Assembly: GCF_002204795.1 (NCBI RefSeq)
Contig: NZ_NIXO01000015.1
Coordinates: 1 to 64,000, forward strand
DNA from: Pseudomonas sp. K2I15
GTDB taxonomy: Bacteria > Pseudomonadota > Gammaproteobacteria > Pseudomonadales > Pseudomonadaceae
DNA: 64,000 nucleotides
Reading direction: 5' to 3'
Shown here one piece after another: positions 8,974 to 32,300 of the stretch. A program made the translations under genes and the position numbers. Numbering within the stretch: position 1 is the stretch's first letter; every line of letters begins with the position of its first letter. The notes below the pieces were generated by a model that saw only the letters and a list, made by a program, of their open reading frames with translations, was not told the origin of the DNA and did not search any database.

Positions 8974-10146
8974 ATGGCAAACCCTTACGCCGAGCTGTTC
9001 CAGGCGCCAGGTTCCAGGGCTTTTGTATTGGCGGGCATGCTCGCCCGCATGCCGATCTCCATGACCGGGATCGGCTTGATCACCATGCTTTCGCAAGTGC
9101 ACGGCGGTTACGGTTTGGCGGGTGCGGTGACGGCCACCTTCACCCTGGCCACGGCGTTTTGCGCGCCCCAGGTTTCGCGGCTGGTGGACCGTTATGGCCA
9201 GGGCCGCGTGTTGCCGGTGGCCGCCTCAATCGGCGGCGGCGCGCTGTTGTTGCTGTTGCTCTGCACCCGCTTGCAGGCGCCGACGTGGACGCTGTTCATC
9301 TTCGCCGCCCTGGCCGGTTGCATGCCCAACATGTCGGCCATGGTGCGGGCGCGCTGGACCGAGCTGTATCGCGGCCAGCCCAAGTTGCAAACCGCATTTG
9401 CCCTGGAGTCGGTGCTTGATGAGGTGGTGTTCATTGTCGGCCCGCCGGTCTCGGTGGGTTTGTGCGTGCTGCTGTTCCCCGAAGCCGGGCCGTTGATTGC
9501 CGCGCTGTTTTTGGCGGTGGGCGTGACCGCGTTCGTGCTGCAACGCCAGACCGAGCCACCGGTGCATGAGCATCAGGCCGGGCACGGCCGTTGGCTGATC
9601 GCCTCGCCCTCGGTGTTGATCCTGATGGTGCTGTTGATGGCCATGGGCATTATCGTCGGCGTGGTGGACGTGGTCAGCGTCGCCTTCGCCCAGCACCAGG
9701 GCCAGCCCGCCGCCGCGAGCATTGTGTTGTCGGTATATGCCATTGGTTCGTGCCTGGCCGGGCTGGCGTTTGGTGCCCTAAAGCTAAAAGCGCCGCTGCC
9801 TCGCCAGTTTTTGTTCTGCGGCGTGGCTACGGCTGTGACCACGTTGCCGTTGTTGCTGGTGACGAACATTCCCGGGTTGGCGGCGGCGATCTTTATTTCC
9901 GGCCTGTTCTTCGCCCCGACGTTAATCGTGTCCATGGCCCTGGTGGAGCAGATTGTTCCTCCAAGTCGCCTGACCGAAGGCATGACCTGGCTGATCACCG
10001 GCCTGAGCATAGGCGTGGCCATTGGTGCCGCCAGCTCCGGGTGGATGATCGACCACTTTGGCGCACCCAGCGGGTTCTGGGTGGCACTGGCGGCTGGAGC
10101 TGTGGTGCTTGGCTCGGCGGTGTTGGGGTATCGGCGATTGGGCTGA
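8974..10146 (+). CDS. MFS transporter, 12 TM
   Basis: Encodes 390 residues with about 12 hydrophobic helices, the size of a simple sugar- or drug-efflux MFS protein. The loop after TM2 (VSRLVDRYGQGRVLPV) is the MFS motif A region. RARWTELYRGQPKLQTAFALES in mid-protein resembles a subgroup of actinobacterial and proteobacterial MFS permeases of unknown substrate. AGGAAGAGG at 8957-8965 precedes the ATG by 8 nt. It is divergent from the TetR gene and shares its twin-operator promoter region, so it is probably the regulated efflux pump. Substrate unknown. Confidence 0.88.
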   Translation: MANPYAELFQAPGSRAFVLAGMLARMPISMTGIGLITMLSQVHGGYGLAGAVTATFTLATAFCAPQVSRLVDRYGQGRVLPVAASIGGGALLLLLLCTRLQAPTWTLFIFAALAGCMPNMSAMVRARWTELYRGQPKLQTAFALESVLDEVVFIVGPPVSVGLCVLLFPEAGPLIAALFLAVGVTAFVLQRQTEPPVHEHQAGHGRWLIASPSVLILMVLLMAMGIIVGVVDVVSVAFAQHQGQPAAASIVLSVYAIGSCLAGLAFGALKLKAPLPRQFLFCGVATAVTTLPLLLVTNIPGLAAAIFISGLFFAPTLIVSMALVEQIVPPSRLTEGMTWLITGLSIGVAIGAASSGWMIDHFGAPSGFWVALAAGAVVLGSAVLGYRRLG

Positions 10147-10503
10147 TTACCCCGCAATGAGTGCGCCGCGATGTTGCAGAAACTCGTTCAGCGCTTGCCG
10201 CGTGAGATCGTTCAGCGTCACTTTTTGCCGGGTCGCCGCCAGGGCGGCGGCCAAATGGAGGTCATGGCCGACACGGACGTTGAACGAGCCCTTGCAGGGC
10301 TTTTCCGGTGTTTGCCCAAGGGCCTGGCAGGTCTCGATGTAGTCGTCTACGGCGTTGCAAAAGGCCGCGTCCAATTCGGCGACGGTTTTTCCCTCGTAGC
10401 TGACCAGAGCCTTGATGAAAAGCAGCTTTCCGAACAGGCAATTGTCTTCGATGCTGGCTTCGATGGAGCCGATGTAGCCTTTGTGTTTCAACTGGTTGTT
10501 CAC
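10147..10503 (-). CDS. hicB: HicB-family antitoxin
   Basis: Encodes 118 residues. The N-terminal half is the partly degraded RNase-H-like fold of HicB (HKGYIGSIEASIEDNCLFGKLLFI, then YEGKTVAELDAAFCNAVDDY). The C-terminal half (NVRVGHDLHLAAALAA, then LNDLTRQALNEFL) is a ribbon-helix-helix DNA-binding domain. HicB neutralises HicA and represses the operon. Its start overlaps the hicA stop by 4 bp, the usual toxin-first order. Family assignment is strong; activity is inferred. Confidence 0.9.
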   Translation of the reverse strand: MNNQLKHKGYIGSIEASIEDNCLFGKLLFIKALVSYEGKTVAELDAAFCNAVDDYIETCQALGQTPEKPCKGSFNVRVGHDLHLAAALAATRQKVTLNDLTRQALNEFLQHRGALIAG

Positions 10504-10751
10504 TGAATCAGTTCTCCTGATTTCAATTGTTCGATGATCTGGCGCCGAATGTAGTGTTTCAGTTCGTTGCCGGGGTGAGGCTTGTGCAGGGTAATCATTG
10601 CACTGGGGTCGCCCTTGTCGAACCTGACTCGGCTCCCAGCCCCTTCGATTTGTGTGTATCCCAGGCGCCGCAGCAGTGTTACGAGTTCGGGCCAGGTAAA
10701 TGCCGATTGCTCATTGAGCAGTTTGGCCAGCAGCTTTTCATTTTTCGACAC
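10500..10751 (-). CDS. hicA: HicA-family mRNA interferase toxin
   Basis: Encodes 83 residues starting at a GTG. HicA toxins are small double-stranded-RNA-binding-fold nucleases that cleave mRNA and stop translation. Visible features are the helix SAFTWPELVTLLRRLGY, the strand containing GSRVRF, and MITLHKPHPGNELKHYI, which carries the histidine expected to be catalytic in this family. It is slightly longer than the typical 60-70-residue HicA because of an N-terminal helix, a variant also common in proteobacteria. It forms a two-gene unit with hicB, lying just upstream of and divergent from pvdI. Confidence 0.88.
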   Translation of the reverse strand: MSKNEKLLAKLLNEQSAFTWPELVTLLRRLGYTQIEGAGSRVRFDKGDPSAMITLHKPHPGNELKHYIRRQIIEQLKSGELIQ

Positions 10752-10767
10752 GGCGATCCTTGCCTGT

Positions 10768-10802
10768 AACTAAATGTAGTTGCAATTGATGGGTTGCGTC
10801 AA
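10768..10802 (-). promoter_or_regulatory. Candidate hicAB promoter with overlapping palindrome
   Basis: Read on the minus strand, TTGACG (10802-10797) and TACATT (10778-10773) are separated by 18 bp and lie 22 bp before the hicA GTG. A 14-bp palindrome, AACTA-AATG-TAGTT (10768-10781), covers the -10 and could be the HicB operator. The match is by eye only. Confidence 0.4.
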
Positions 10803-10882
10803 TGATAGGACAGCCTCGCCGAGCCACTCGGTGTTTGATGTAACCCTTGATGACACCGCTGTCGGCGCCACAAATCCCCCGC

Positions 10883-10905
10883 TAATTTTTCCCCTCCGGA
10901 TTCGT
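10883..10905 (+). promoter_or_regulatory. Variant PvdS (iron-starvation sigma) promoter before pvdI
   Basis: TAATT at 10883-10887 and CGT at 10903-10905 are 15 bp apart, a near match to the PvdS consensus TAAAT-N16/17-CGT. It lies about 55 bp before the pvdI ATG at the expected distance. The five other PvdS boxes in the window are exact with N16, so this one is a weaker variant or may be misplaced. Confidence 0.55.
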
Positions 10906-10960
10906 TTTATAGGGACGACGTGCCTTTGTGCTTCCTGCCTATTGCCCCGGATCCCAAGAA

Positions 10961-23329
<12,369 letters not shown>

Positions 23330-23331
23330 AA

Positions 23332-26300
23332 ATGACTCAGCTCGATAACCTGTCTCTGGTTCAGCGATTCATCCGTTTGCCGCTCGCCCAACGGCAAGCG
23401 TTCCTGCAAAAACTGCACAGCAAAAACATGAGCTTCGCCGCGTTGCCGATTCCGGCGATGCGTGATGAGTTCGAGCACATCGGCTTGTCCTATGCCCAAG
23501 AGCGCCAATGGTTCCTCTGGCAACTGGACCCCCACAGCGCGGCTTACCATGTGCCGACCGCGCTGCGGCTGCGCGGTGCCCTGGATTTGCCGGCGTTGCA
23601 GCGCAGCTTCGATGCGTTGCTGGAGCGCCATGAGGTGCTGCGTACGGTGTTTGTCGACGGGCCGCAAGGGCCGTTGCAGGTTGCGCACGCGTGCCTGAGC
23701 CTGCCGGTTACGACGGTGGTGCTGGAAGCGGTGCCGGACGCCGCAGCGCTCAAGGCGCTGATTGATACTGAAATCACTGCGCTGTTTGATTTGCAGCGGG
23801 GCCCGCTGTTGCGGGTCAAACTGTTGCAGTTGGCGCCGGACGACCATGTGTTGGTCCTGACCCAGCACCACATCATTTGTGACGGCGCTTCGGCGCAGAT
23901 CATGGTTCACGACCTGGTCAAACTCTATGCTGCCCACAGCACCGGCCAGGCGGCGGATCTGTTGCCGCTGCCGATTCAGTACGCCGACTACGCGATCTGG
24001 CAGCGTAAATGGATGGAAGCCGGCGAGCTTGCGCGGCAACTGGACTACTGGACCGAGCGCCTGGGTGATGGTGGCGAAGTACTGCCGTTACCCACGGACC
24101 ACGCACGCCCAGCCGTACAAAGTTATCGCGGTGCGCGGCTGGACCTGGCCGTCGGTGCCGGGCTGACCGAACGCCTCAAACACGTGGCCCAACGCGAAGG
24201 CTGCACCCTGTTCATGCTGTTGCTCGCCTCATTCCAGGTATTGCTGCACCGTTACAGCGGCCAGTCGGACATCCGCGTGGGTGTGCCCGTGGCCAATCGC
24301 AACCGCCTGGAAACCGAAGGCCTGATAGGTTTCTTCGTCAATACCCAGGTCCTGGATGCGCGCATTCAGGGGGCAATGCCTTTCGATCAATTACTGGCGC
24401 AGGTCAAGCAGGCTTCGTTGGGCGCGCAGGCACATCAGGATTTGCCATTCGAGCAATTGGTGCAAGCGCTCGCACCGGACCGGCACATGAGCCACAGCCC
24501 GTTGTTCCAGGTGATGTTCAATCACCAGAGCAGCGACGCCGCCCAAGCGTTGCAACTGCCTGGCTTGCATGTCGAGAGCCTGGATTGGAGCTCGCACACG
24601 GCGCAATTCGACCTGACCCTTGGCACGCACGAGAGCCAGGGCGCATTGGCTGCCACACTGACCTACGCCACCGATTTATTCGACGCCGGCACCATCGAAC
24701 GCCTGGCCGCTCACTGGCTGAACCTGCTGCAAGGCATCGTCGCCGATCCGCAACAGCGCATCGGCGAACTGCCGTTGCTGGATGCGACCGAGCAACAGCA
24801 CAACATCGCCCAGTGGAACCCTGGCCTGCGCAGCTTCCCAAGCGACACCTGCGCCCATCAACTGATTGCCGAACAGGCCCGCCAGAGGCCCGGCGCCGTG
24901 GCCTTGCGTTGCAACGGCCAGACCCTGACCTACGCCGAACTGAATGCCCAGGCCAACCGCCGTGCCCATCAGTTGATCGCTCACGGCGTGGGTCCGGACG
25001 TACTGGTGGGCCTGGCCGCCGAGCGGGGTATCGAGATGATTGTCGGCCTGCTGGCGATCCTCAAGGCCGGTGGCGCCTACGTGCCGCTCGACCCAACGTA
25101 CCCGCAGGACCGCCTGGCCTACATGATGCAAGACAGTGGTATCCAACTGCTGCTGACCCAGGCCTCGCTGGCCGGTCAATTACCGGTGCCTGGCGGCGTG
25201 CAAACACTGTTTTTGGACACGGACGTCAGCGCCTTTGCCGACAGTGATCCGCACGTCGTCATGGATCCCTCGAACCTCGCCTACGTGATCTACACCTCCG
25301 GTTCCACCGGTAACCCCAAAGGCACCTTGCTCGCGCACCACAACATCCTGCGTCTGTTCGCCGCCACTGAACCGTGGTTCGGCTTCGGCCCGCAGGACGT
25401 CTGGAGCCTGTTTCATTCCTATGCTTTCGACTTCTCGGTCTGGGAGATTTTCGGAGCACTGCTGCACGGTGGCGAACTGCTGATCGTGCCGTACGACGTC
25501 AGCCGCTCGCCCCAGGAATTCCTCGACCTGTTGTGCGACGCGGGCGTCACGGTGCTCAACCAGACGCCGTCGGCGTTCAAGCAGTTGATGCACGTGGCCT
25601 GTGCCGACTCACGGGCCAATGCCCTGCGCTATGTGGTATTCGGCGGCGAGGCGCTGGACGTCAAAGGCCTGCGCCCCTGGTTCGAACGGTTTGGCGAGAG
25701 CGCGCCACAGTTGATCAACATGTACGGCATCACCGAAACCACGGTGCACGTGACCTACCGTCCGCTGTCGGTGGCTGATCTTGAACAGGACGCCAGCAGC
25801 CCGATCGGCGAGCCGATAGCTGACCTGTCGTGGTACTTGCTCGACGGTGAACTGAACCCGGTGGCCAAAGGCTGCATCGGTGAACTGTATGTTGGCCGTG
25901 CCGGCCTGGCCCGGGGTTACCTGAACCGTGGCGACCTGACGGCGCTGCGTTTTATCCCGGACCCTTTCGGTGAAAGCGGCGCGCGGTTGTACCGCACCGG
26001 CGATTTGGCGCAATACCGCAGCGACGGTGTGATCGAGTACATCGGGCGGATTGACCACCAGGTAAAAATCCGTGGTTTCCGTATCGAACTGGGTGAAATT
26101 GAAGCGCGCCTGAACGCCCTGGCGGCGGTGCGCGAAGCCGTGGTATTGGCCCAGGAAGGGCTGAACGGCCAGCAACTGGTGGCTTACGTGATCCCGGCGC
26201 AAGGCGTCGAGGATGCGGGCGCCCTCAAGGCGCAATTGAAGGCTGACCTGCCGGACTACATGGTGCCCACGCACCTGCTGTTCCTCAGTGAATGGCCGCT

Positions 26301-29300
26301 GACCGCCAACGGCAAACTCGACCGCAAGGCCTTGCCGCAGCCAGACGCGAGCCAGGTACAGCAAGCGTACGTGGCGCCGCAAAGTGCACTGGAACGGCAA
26401 GTCGCAGCGATTTGGCAAGACGTGCTGAAACTGGAACGGGTTGGCCTCACCGACAATTTCTTCGAACTGGGTGGCCATTCACTGCTGGCTACGCAGATGG
26501 TGTCGCGCATCCGCCAACACCTTGGCATGAACCTGCAACTGCGCAAGCTGTTCGAAAATGTCAGCCTCAAGGCTTGCGTGGCTGCACTTGAGCAAACCCA
26601 AGTGGCGAAGCCGGCGAGCATTCCAACGGTGCCGCGTGACGAGCCGTTGCCCTTGTCCTACGCCCAGCAACGCCAGTGGTTCCTTTGGCAAATGGAGCCC
26701 TCCAGTGCGGCGTACCACATCCCGGCGGCGCTACGGATTCATGGCCGCCTGGATTTGAAGGCGCTGCAACGCAGCTTCAGCGCACTGGTGCAGCGTCACG
26801 AGAGTCTGCGCACGACCTTTGTCCAGAGGGATGAGCGTGCGTACCAGGTCATCCATACCGAACCCGGCCCGCTGCTGACGCCGCAGCATCTCGACCTGAC
26901 CTCGGCCAACCCGGCCGAACAGATCCAGGCTTTTGTTCGCGATCAGATCAGCCAGCCGTTCGACCTGCTAAACGGCCCGCTGCTGCGGGTCGGGCTGCTT
27001 CAGGTGGCGGCCGATGAACAGGTGTTGGTGCTGACCCAGCACCACATCGTCTCCGATGGCTGGTCGATGCAGTTGCTGGTGCAGGAACTGATTGAACGTT
27101 ATGCCGCCTACAGCCAGGGCGGGTCGGTTGAACCGGTCGAATTACCGATTCAGTATGCCGATTACGCGGTGTGGCAACGCCAATGGATGGACGCCGGTGA
27201 GCGCGAGCGGCAGTTGGCTTACTGGACCCGCGTCCTGGGCGGTGAACAGCCATTGCTGGAACTGCCTGCGGACCGTCCGCGACCGGCACGCCAGAGCTTT
27301 GCCGGCGCCCGTCTGGGCGTCCAGTTGCCACAGGCATTGGGCCAACAACTGCGGCAACTGGCCCAGGGCGAAGGCTGCAGCCTGTTCATGCTGTTGCTGG
27401 CTTCGTTCCAGGGCCTGCTGCACCGTTACAGCGGCCAGTCTGATATCCGCGTGGGCGTACCGATTGCCAACCGTAACCGGGTCGAGACCGAAGGCCTGAT
27501 CGGTTTCTTCGTCAATACCCAGGTGCTCAAGGCTGAAGTCGATCCGCAACAGCGTTTCAGCGAACTGCTGCAACAGGTCAAGACGGCGGCGCTTGGCGCC
27601 GAGGCGCATCAGGATCTACCGTTCGAGCAACTGGTCGAAGCCTTGCGCCCCGAGCGCAACCTGAGCCACAGCCCGTTGTTCCAGGTGTTGTACAACCACC
27701 AGAGCGCCGGCCGCCAAGCTATCCCGCAACTGCCGGGGCTGGTGATCAAGGCTCAGGAGTGGGAAAGCCGTACCGCCCAGTTCGACTTGACCCTCGACAC
27801 CCTGGACGCCGACGGCGAGCTCAGTGCAACCCTCACCTACGCCACCGACCTGTTCGATGCGAGCACTGCGGAGCGTATGGCCGCTCACTGGCTGAACCTG
27901 CTGCAAGGCATCGTCGCCGATCCGCAACAGCGCATCGGCGAACTGCCGTTGCTGGATGCGACCGAGCAACAGCACAACATCGCCCAGTGGAACCCTGGCC
28001 TGCGCAGCTTCCCAAGCGACACCTGCGCCCATCAACTGATTGCCGAACAGGCCCGCCAGAGGCCCGGCGCCGTGGCCTTGCGTTGCAACGGCCAGACCCT
28101 GACCTACGCCGAACTGAATACCCAGGCCAACCGCCGCGCCCACCAGTTGATCGCTCACGGCGTGGGTCCGGACGTACTGGTGGGCCTGGCCGCCGAGCGG
28201 GGTATCGAGATGATTGTCGGCCTGCTGGCGATCCTCAAGGCCGGTGGCGCCTACGTGCCGCTCGACCCAACGTACCCGCAGGACCGCCTGGCCTACATGA
28301 TGCAAGACAGTGGTATCCAACTGCTGCTGACCCAGGCCTCGCTGGCCGGTCAATTACCGTTGCCTGGCGGCGTGCAAACACTGTTTTTGGACACGGACGT
28401 CAGCGCCTTTGCCGACAGTGATCCGCACGTCGTCATGGATCCCTCGAACCTCGCCTACGTGATCTACACCTCCGGTTCCACCGGCAACCCCAAAGGCACC
28501 TTGCTCGCGCACCACAACATCCTGCGTCTGTTCGCCGCCACTGAACCGTGGTTCGGCTTTGGCCCGCAGGACGTCTGGAGCCTGTTTCATTCCTATGCTT
28601 TCGACTTCTCGGTCTGGGAGATTTTCGGAGCACTGCTGCACGGTGGCGAACTGCTGATCGTGCCGTACGACGTCAGCCGCTCGCCCCAGGAATTCCTCGA
28701 CCTGTTGTGCGACGCGGGCGTCACGGTGCTCAACCAGACGCCGTCGGCGTTCAAGCAGTTGATGCACGTGGCCTGTGCCGACTCACGGGCCAATGCCCTG
28801 CGCTATGTGGTATTCGGCGGCGAGGCGCTGGACGTCAAAGGCCTGCGCCCCTGGTTCGAACGGTTTGGCGACAGCGCGCCACAGTTGATCAACATGTACG
28901 GCATCACCGAAACCACGGTGCACGTGACCTACCGTCCGCTGTCGGTGGCTGATCTTGAACAGGACGCCAGCAGCCCGATCGGCGAGCCGATAGCTGACCT
29001 GTCGTGGTACTTGCTCGACGGTGAACTGAACCCGGTGGCCAAAGGCTGCATCGGTGAACTGTATGTTGGCCGTGCCGGCCTGGCCCGGGGTTACCTGAAC
29101 CGTGGCGACCTGACGGCGCTGCGTTTTATCCCGGACCCTTTCGGTGAAAGCGGCGCGCGGTTGTACCGCACCGGCGATTTGGCGCAATACCGCAGCGACG
29201 GTGTGATCGAATACATCGGGCGGATTGACCACCAGGTAAAAATCCGTGGTTTCCGTATCGAACTGGGTGAAATTGAAGCGCGCCTGAACGCCCTGGCGGC

Positions 29301-32300
29301 GGTGCGCGAAGCCGTGGTATTGGCCCAGGAAGGGCTGAACGGCCAGCAACTGGTGGCTTACGTGATCCCGGCGCAAGGCGTCGAGGATGCGGGCGCCCTC
29401 AAGGCGCAATTGAAGGCTGACCTGCCGGACTACATGGTGCCCACGCACCTGCTGTTCCTCAGTGAATGGCCGCTGACCGCCAACGGCAAACTCGACCGCA
29501 AGGCCTTGCCGCAGCCAGACGCGAGCCAGGTACAGCAAGCGTACGTGGCGCCGCAAAGTGCACTGGAACAGCAAATCGCTGCGATTTGGCAAGACGTGCT
29601 GAAACTGGAACGGGTTGGCCTCACCGACAATTTCTTCGAACTGGGTGGCGACTCGATTATCTCGATTCAGGTGGTCAGTCGCGCTCGGCAGTCTGGCATT
29701 CGCTTTAGTCCCAAAGACCTGTTCCAGCACCAGACGGTGCAGGCATTGGCGACTGTCGCGCAGACCGGTGCCGAGGTGCAGGTGATGGATCAGGCTCCCG
29801 TGCAGGGCCCGGCGTTGCTGCTGCCGATTCAACAGGCCTACTTTGCCGATGCCATCCCGCAGCGTCATCACTACAACCAGTCGGTGCTGCTGCAACCGGC
29901 CAGCCCGTTGCAAGCGGCGCTGGTGGAGCAAGCGTTGCAGGCGCTGGTGGTGCATCACGACGCGTTGCGGGTGATGTTCAACGAAAGCGCCGAAGGTTGG
30001 AGTGCCAGCCATCGCGAAGTATCGATGCGCAACGACCTGTTATGGGTGCGCCCGGTGGCCGATGCAGCCGCGCTGGAAGTGCTGGCCAATCAAGCCCAGC
30101 GCAGCCTGAACCTGCAAACCGGACCGTTGCTGCGTGGCGTTTTGGCAACCTTGGGCGATGGTACTCAGCGGCTGCTGCTGGTGATCCATCACCTGGCGGT
30201 GGACGGCGTGTCGTGGAGGATTCTGTTCGACGATCTGCAAACTACCTACAACCAATTGCTCGCCGGGCAAGCGTTGCAATTACCGGCCAAGACCAGTTCG
30301 GTCAAGGCGTTTGCCGAACAGTTGCAAGCGCATGCACGTAGCACGCAATTGCAGCAGCAGTTGGCCTACTGGCAGGCGCAACTGCAAGGTGCGCCGGCGG
30401 ATCTGCCGTGCCTCAACCCCGAGGCGAACCCACAGAACGGCCAGGCCAGCACTGTTCATACGCGCCTGGACAAACACCTTACGCGCCAACTGCTTCAGGA
30501 AGCGCCGGCCGCCTATCGCACTCAGGTCAACGACCTGTTGCTGACAGCCTTGGCGCGGGTGATTTGCCGTTGGACCGGGCATGCAAGCACCTTGATCCAG
30601 CTTGAAGGCCATGGCCGCGAAGAGCTGTTTGCCAACATCGACCTGACGCGCACCGTGGGTTGGTTCACCAGTCTGTTCCCGGTCAAGTTATCGCCGGCGG
30701 CGGCACTCGGGGACTCGATCAAGTCGATCAAGCAAGGGTTGCGGTCGATCCCGGACAAGGGTGTAGGTTTCGGCGCGCTGCGCTTCCTCGGTGACGCGGC
30801 CAGCCGGTCAGCCTTGCAAGCGCTGCCGGTGCCACGTATTACCTTTAACTACCTGGGCCAGTTCGACGCCAGCTTCGATAAGGAACAGGGCGCGTTGTTC
30901 AGCCCGGCCAGCGAAAGCGCCGGTGAAGAGCAAAGCTCGATGGCGCCCCTGGGCAATTGGCTGAGCCTCAACGGGCGGGTATTTGATGGCGTACTGAGCC
31001 TGGGCTGGACGTTCAGCCACCAACAGTTCGAGCAGGCCACCATCCAGCGATTGGCCGATGATTATGCAGCCGAGCTGGCACTGCTGATCGGTCATTGCTG
31101 CGACCCGGCAAACCATGGCATGACGCCTTCCGACTTCCCGCTGGCCAGCTTTACCCAGGTGCAACTCGATAGCCTGGGCCTCGCGGCCCGTTCGGTGGAT
31201 GACCTCTACCCGCTGGCACCGATGCAGCAGGGCATGCTGTTTCACAGTTTGTACGAACACGGCAGCGGTCAGTACATCAATCAGATGTGCCTGGACATCG
31301 ACGGTCTCGACCCGCAGCGTTTCGAGGCAGCCTGGCAGGCGGCGGTCGACGCCCATGACATTTTACGCAGCAGTTTCATCTGGGAGGGCAGCGAGCAACC
31401 GGTGCAGGTGGTGCACAAGCAGGTGCGCGTACCCTTTACCTCGCTGGATTGGAGCACCCGCACGGATGCCCCGCAGGCCCTCGTCGAGTTGGCGTGCGGC
31501 GAGCGCGACCAGGGTTTCGACCTGGCCCTCGCGCCGCTGCTGCGGCTGGTGCTGGTCAAGACCGCAGAGCAGCGTTATCACCTGATTTATACCCATCACC
31601 ACATTCTGATGGATGGCTGGAGCAACTCGCAGCTGCTGGGCGAGGTGCTGCAACGTTACGATGGCCAGGCGCTGCCGCGACCTGCCGGCCGCTATCGTGA
31701 CTACATTGCCTGGCTGCAAGGGCGTGATGCCAAGGCCAGCGAAACGTTCTGGCGCGCGCAACTGCATGCGCTCGAAGCGCCGACACGCCTCGCCGAAAAC
31801 CGTTTCGCAGCGCAGCAGCCGGCTTTCGAGACCAGCCACGCCAGCCTGTATCACTCACTGTCCCGCCAGCAGACCCAGCGCTTGGGCGAGTTCGCTCGCC
31901 AGCAGAAAGTCACCCTCAACACCGTTGTCCAGGCGGTGTGGTTGCTGCTCCTGCAGCATTACACCGGGCATGACACGGTGGCCTTCGGCGCCACGGTGTC
32001 GGGGCGCCCCGCCGAGCTCAAAGGTGTCGAGCAGCAGATCGGCCTGTTCATCAACACCCTGCCGGTGATTGCCAGCCCCCGGCCGGAACAATCGGTCACC
32101 AGCCTGTTGCAACAGCTTCAGGCCCGCAACGTTGCGTTGCGCGAGCATGAACACACACCGCTGTTCGAGATTCAGCGCTGGGCCGGGCAGGGCGGTGAAG
32201 GCCTGTTCGACACGCTGCTGGTGTTCGAAAACTACCCGCTGGCCGAGGCCCTGCAAGCGCAGGCGCCGTCCGGCCTGAGCTTCGGCACGGTGGGTAATCA

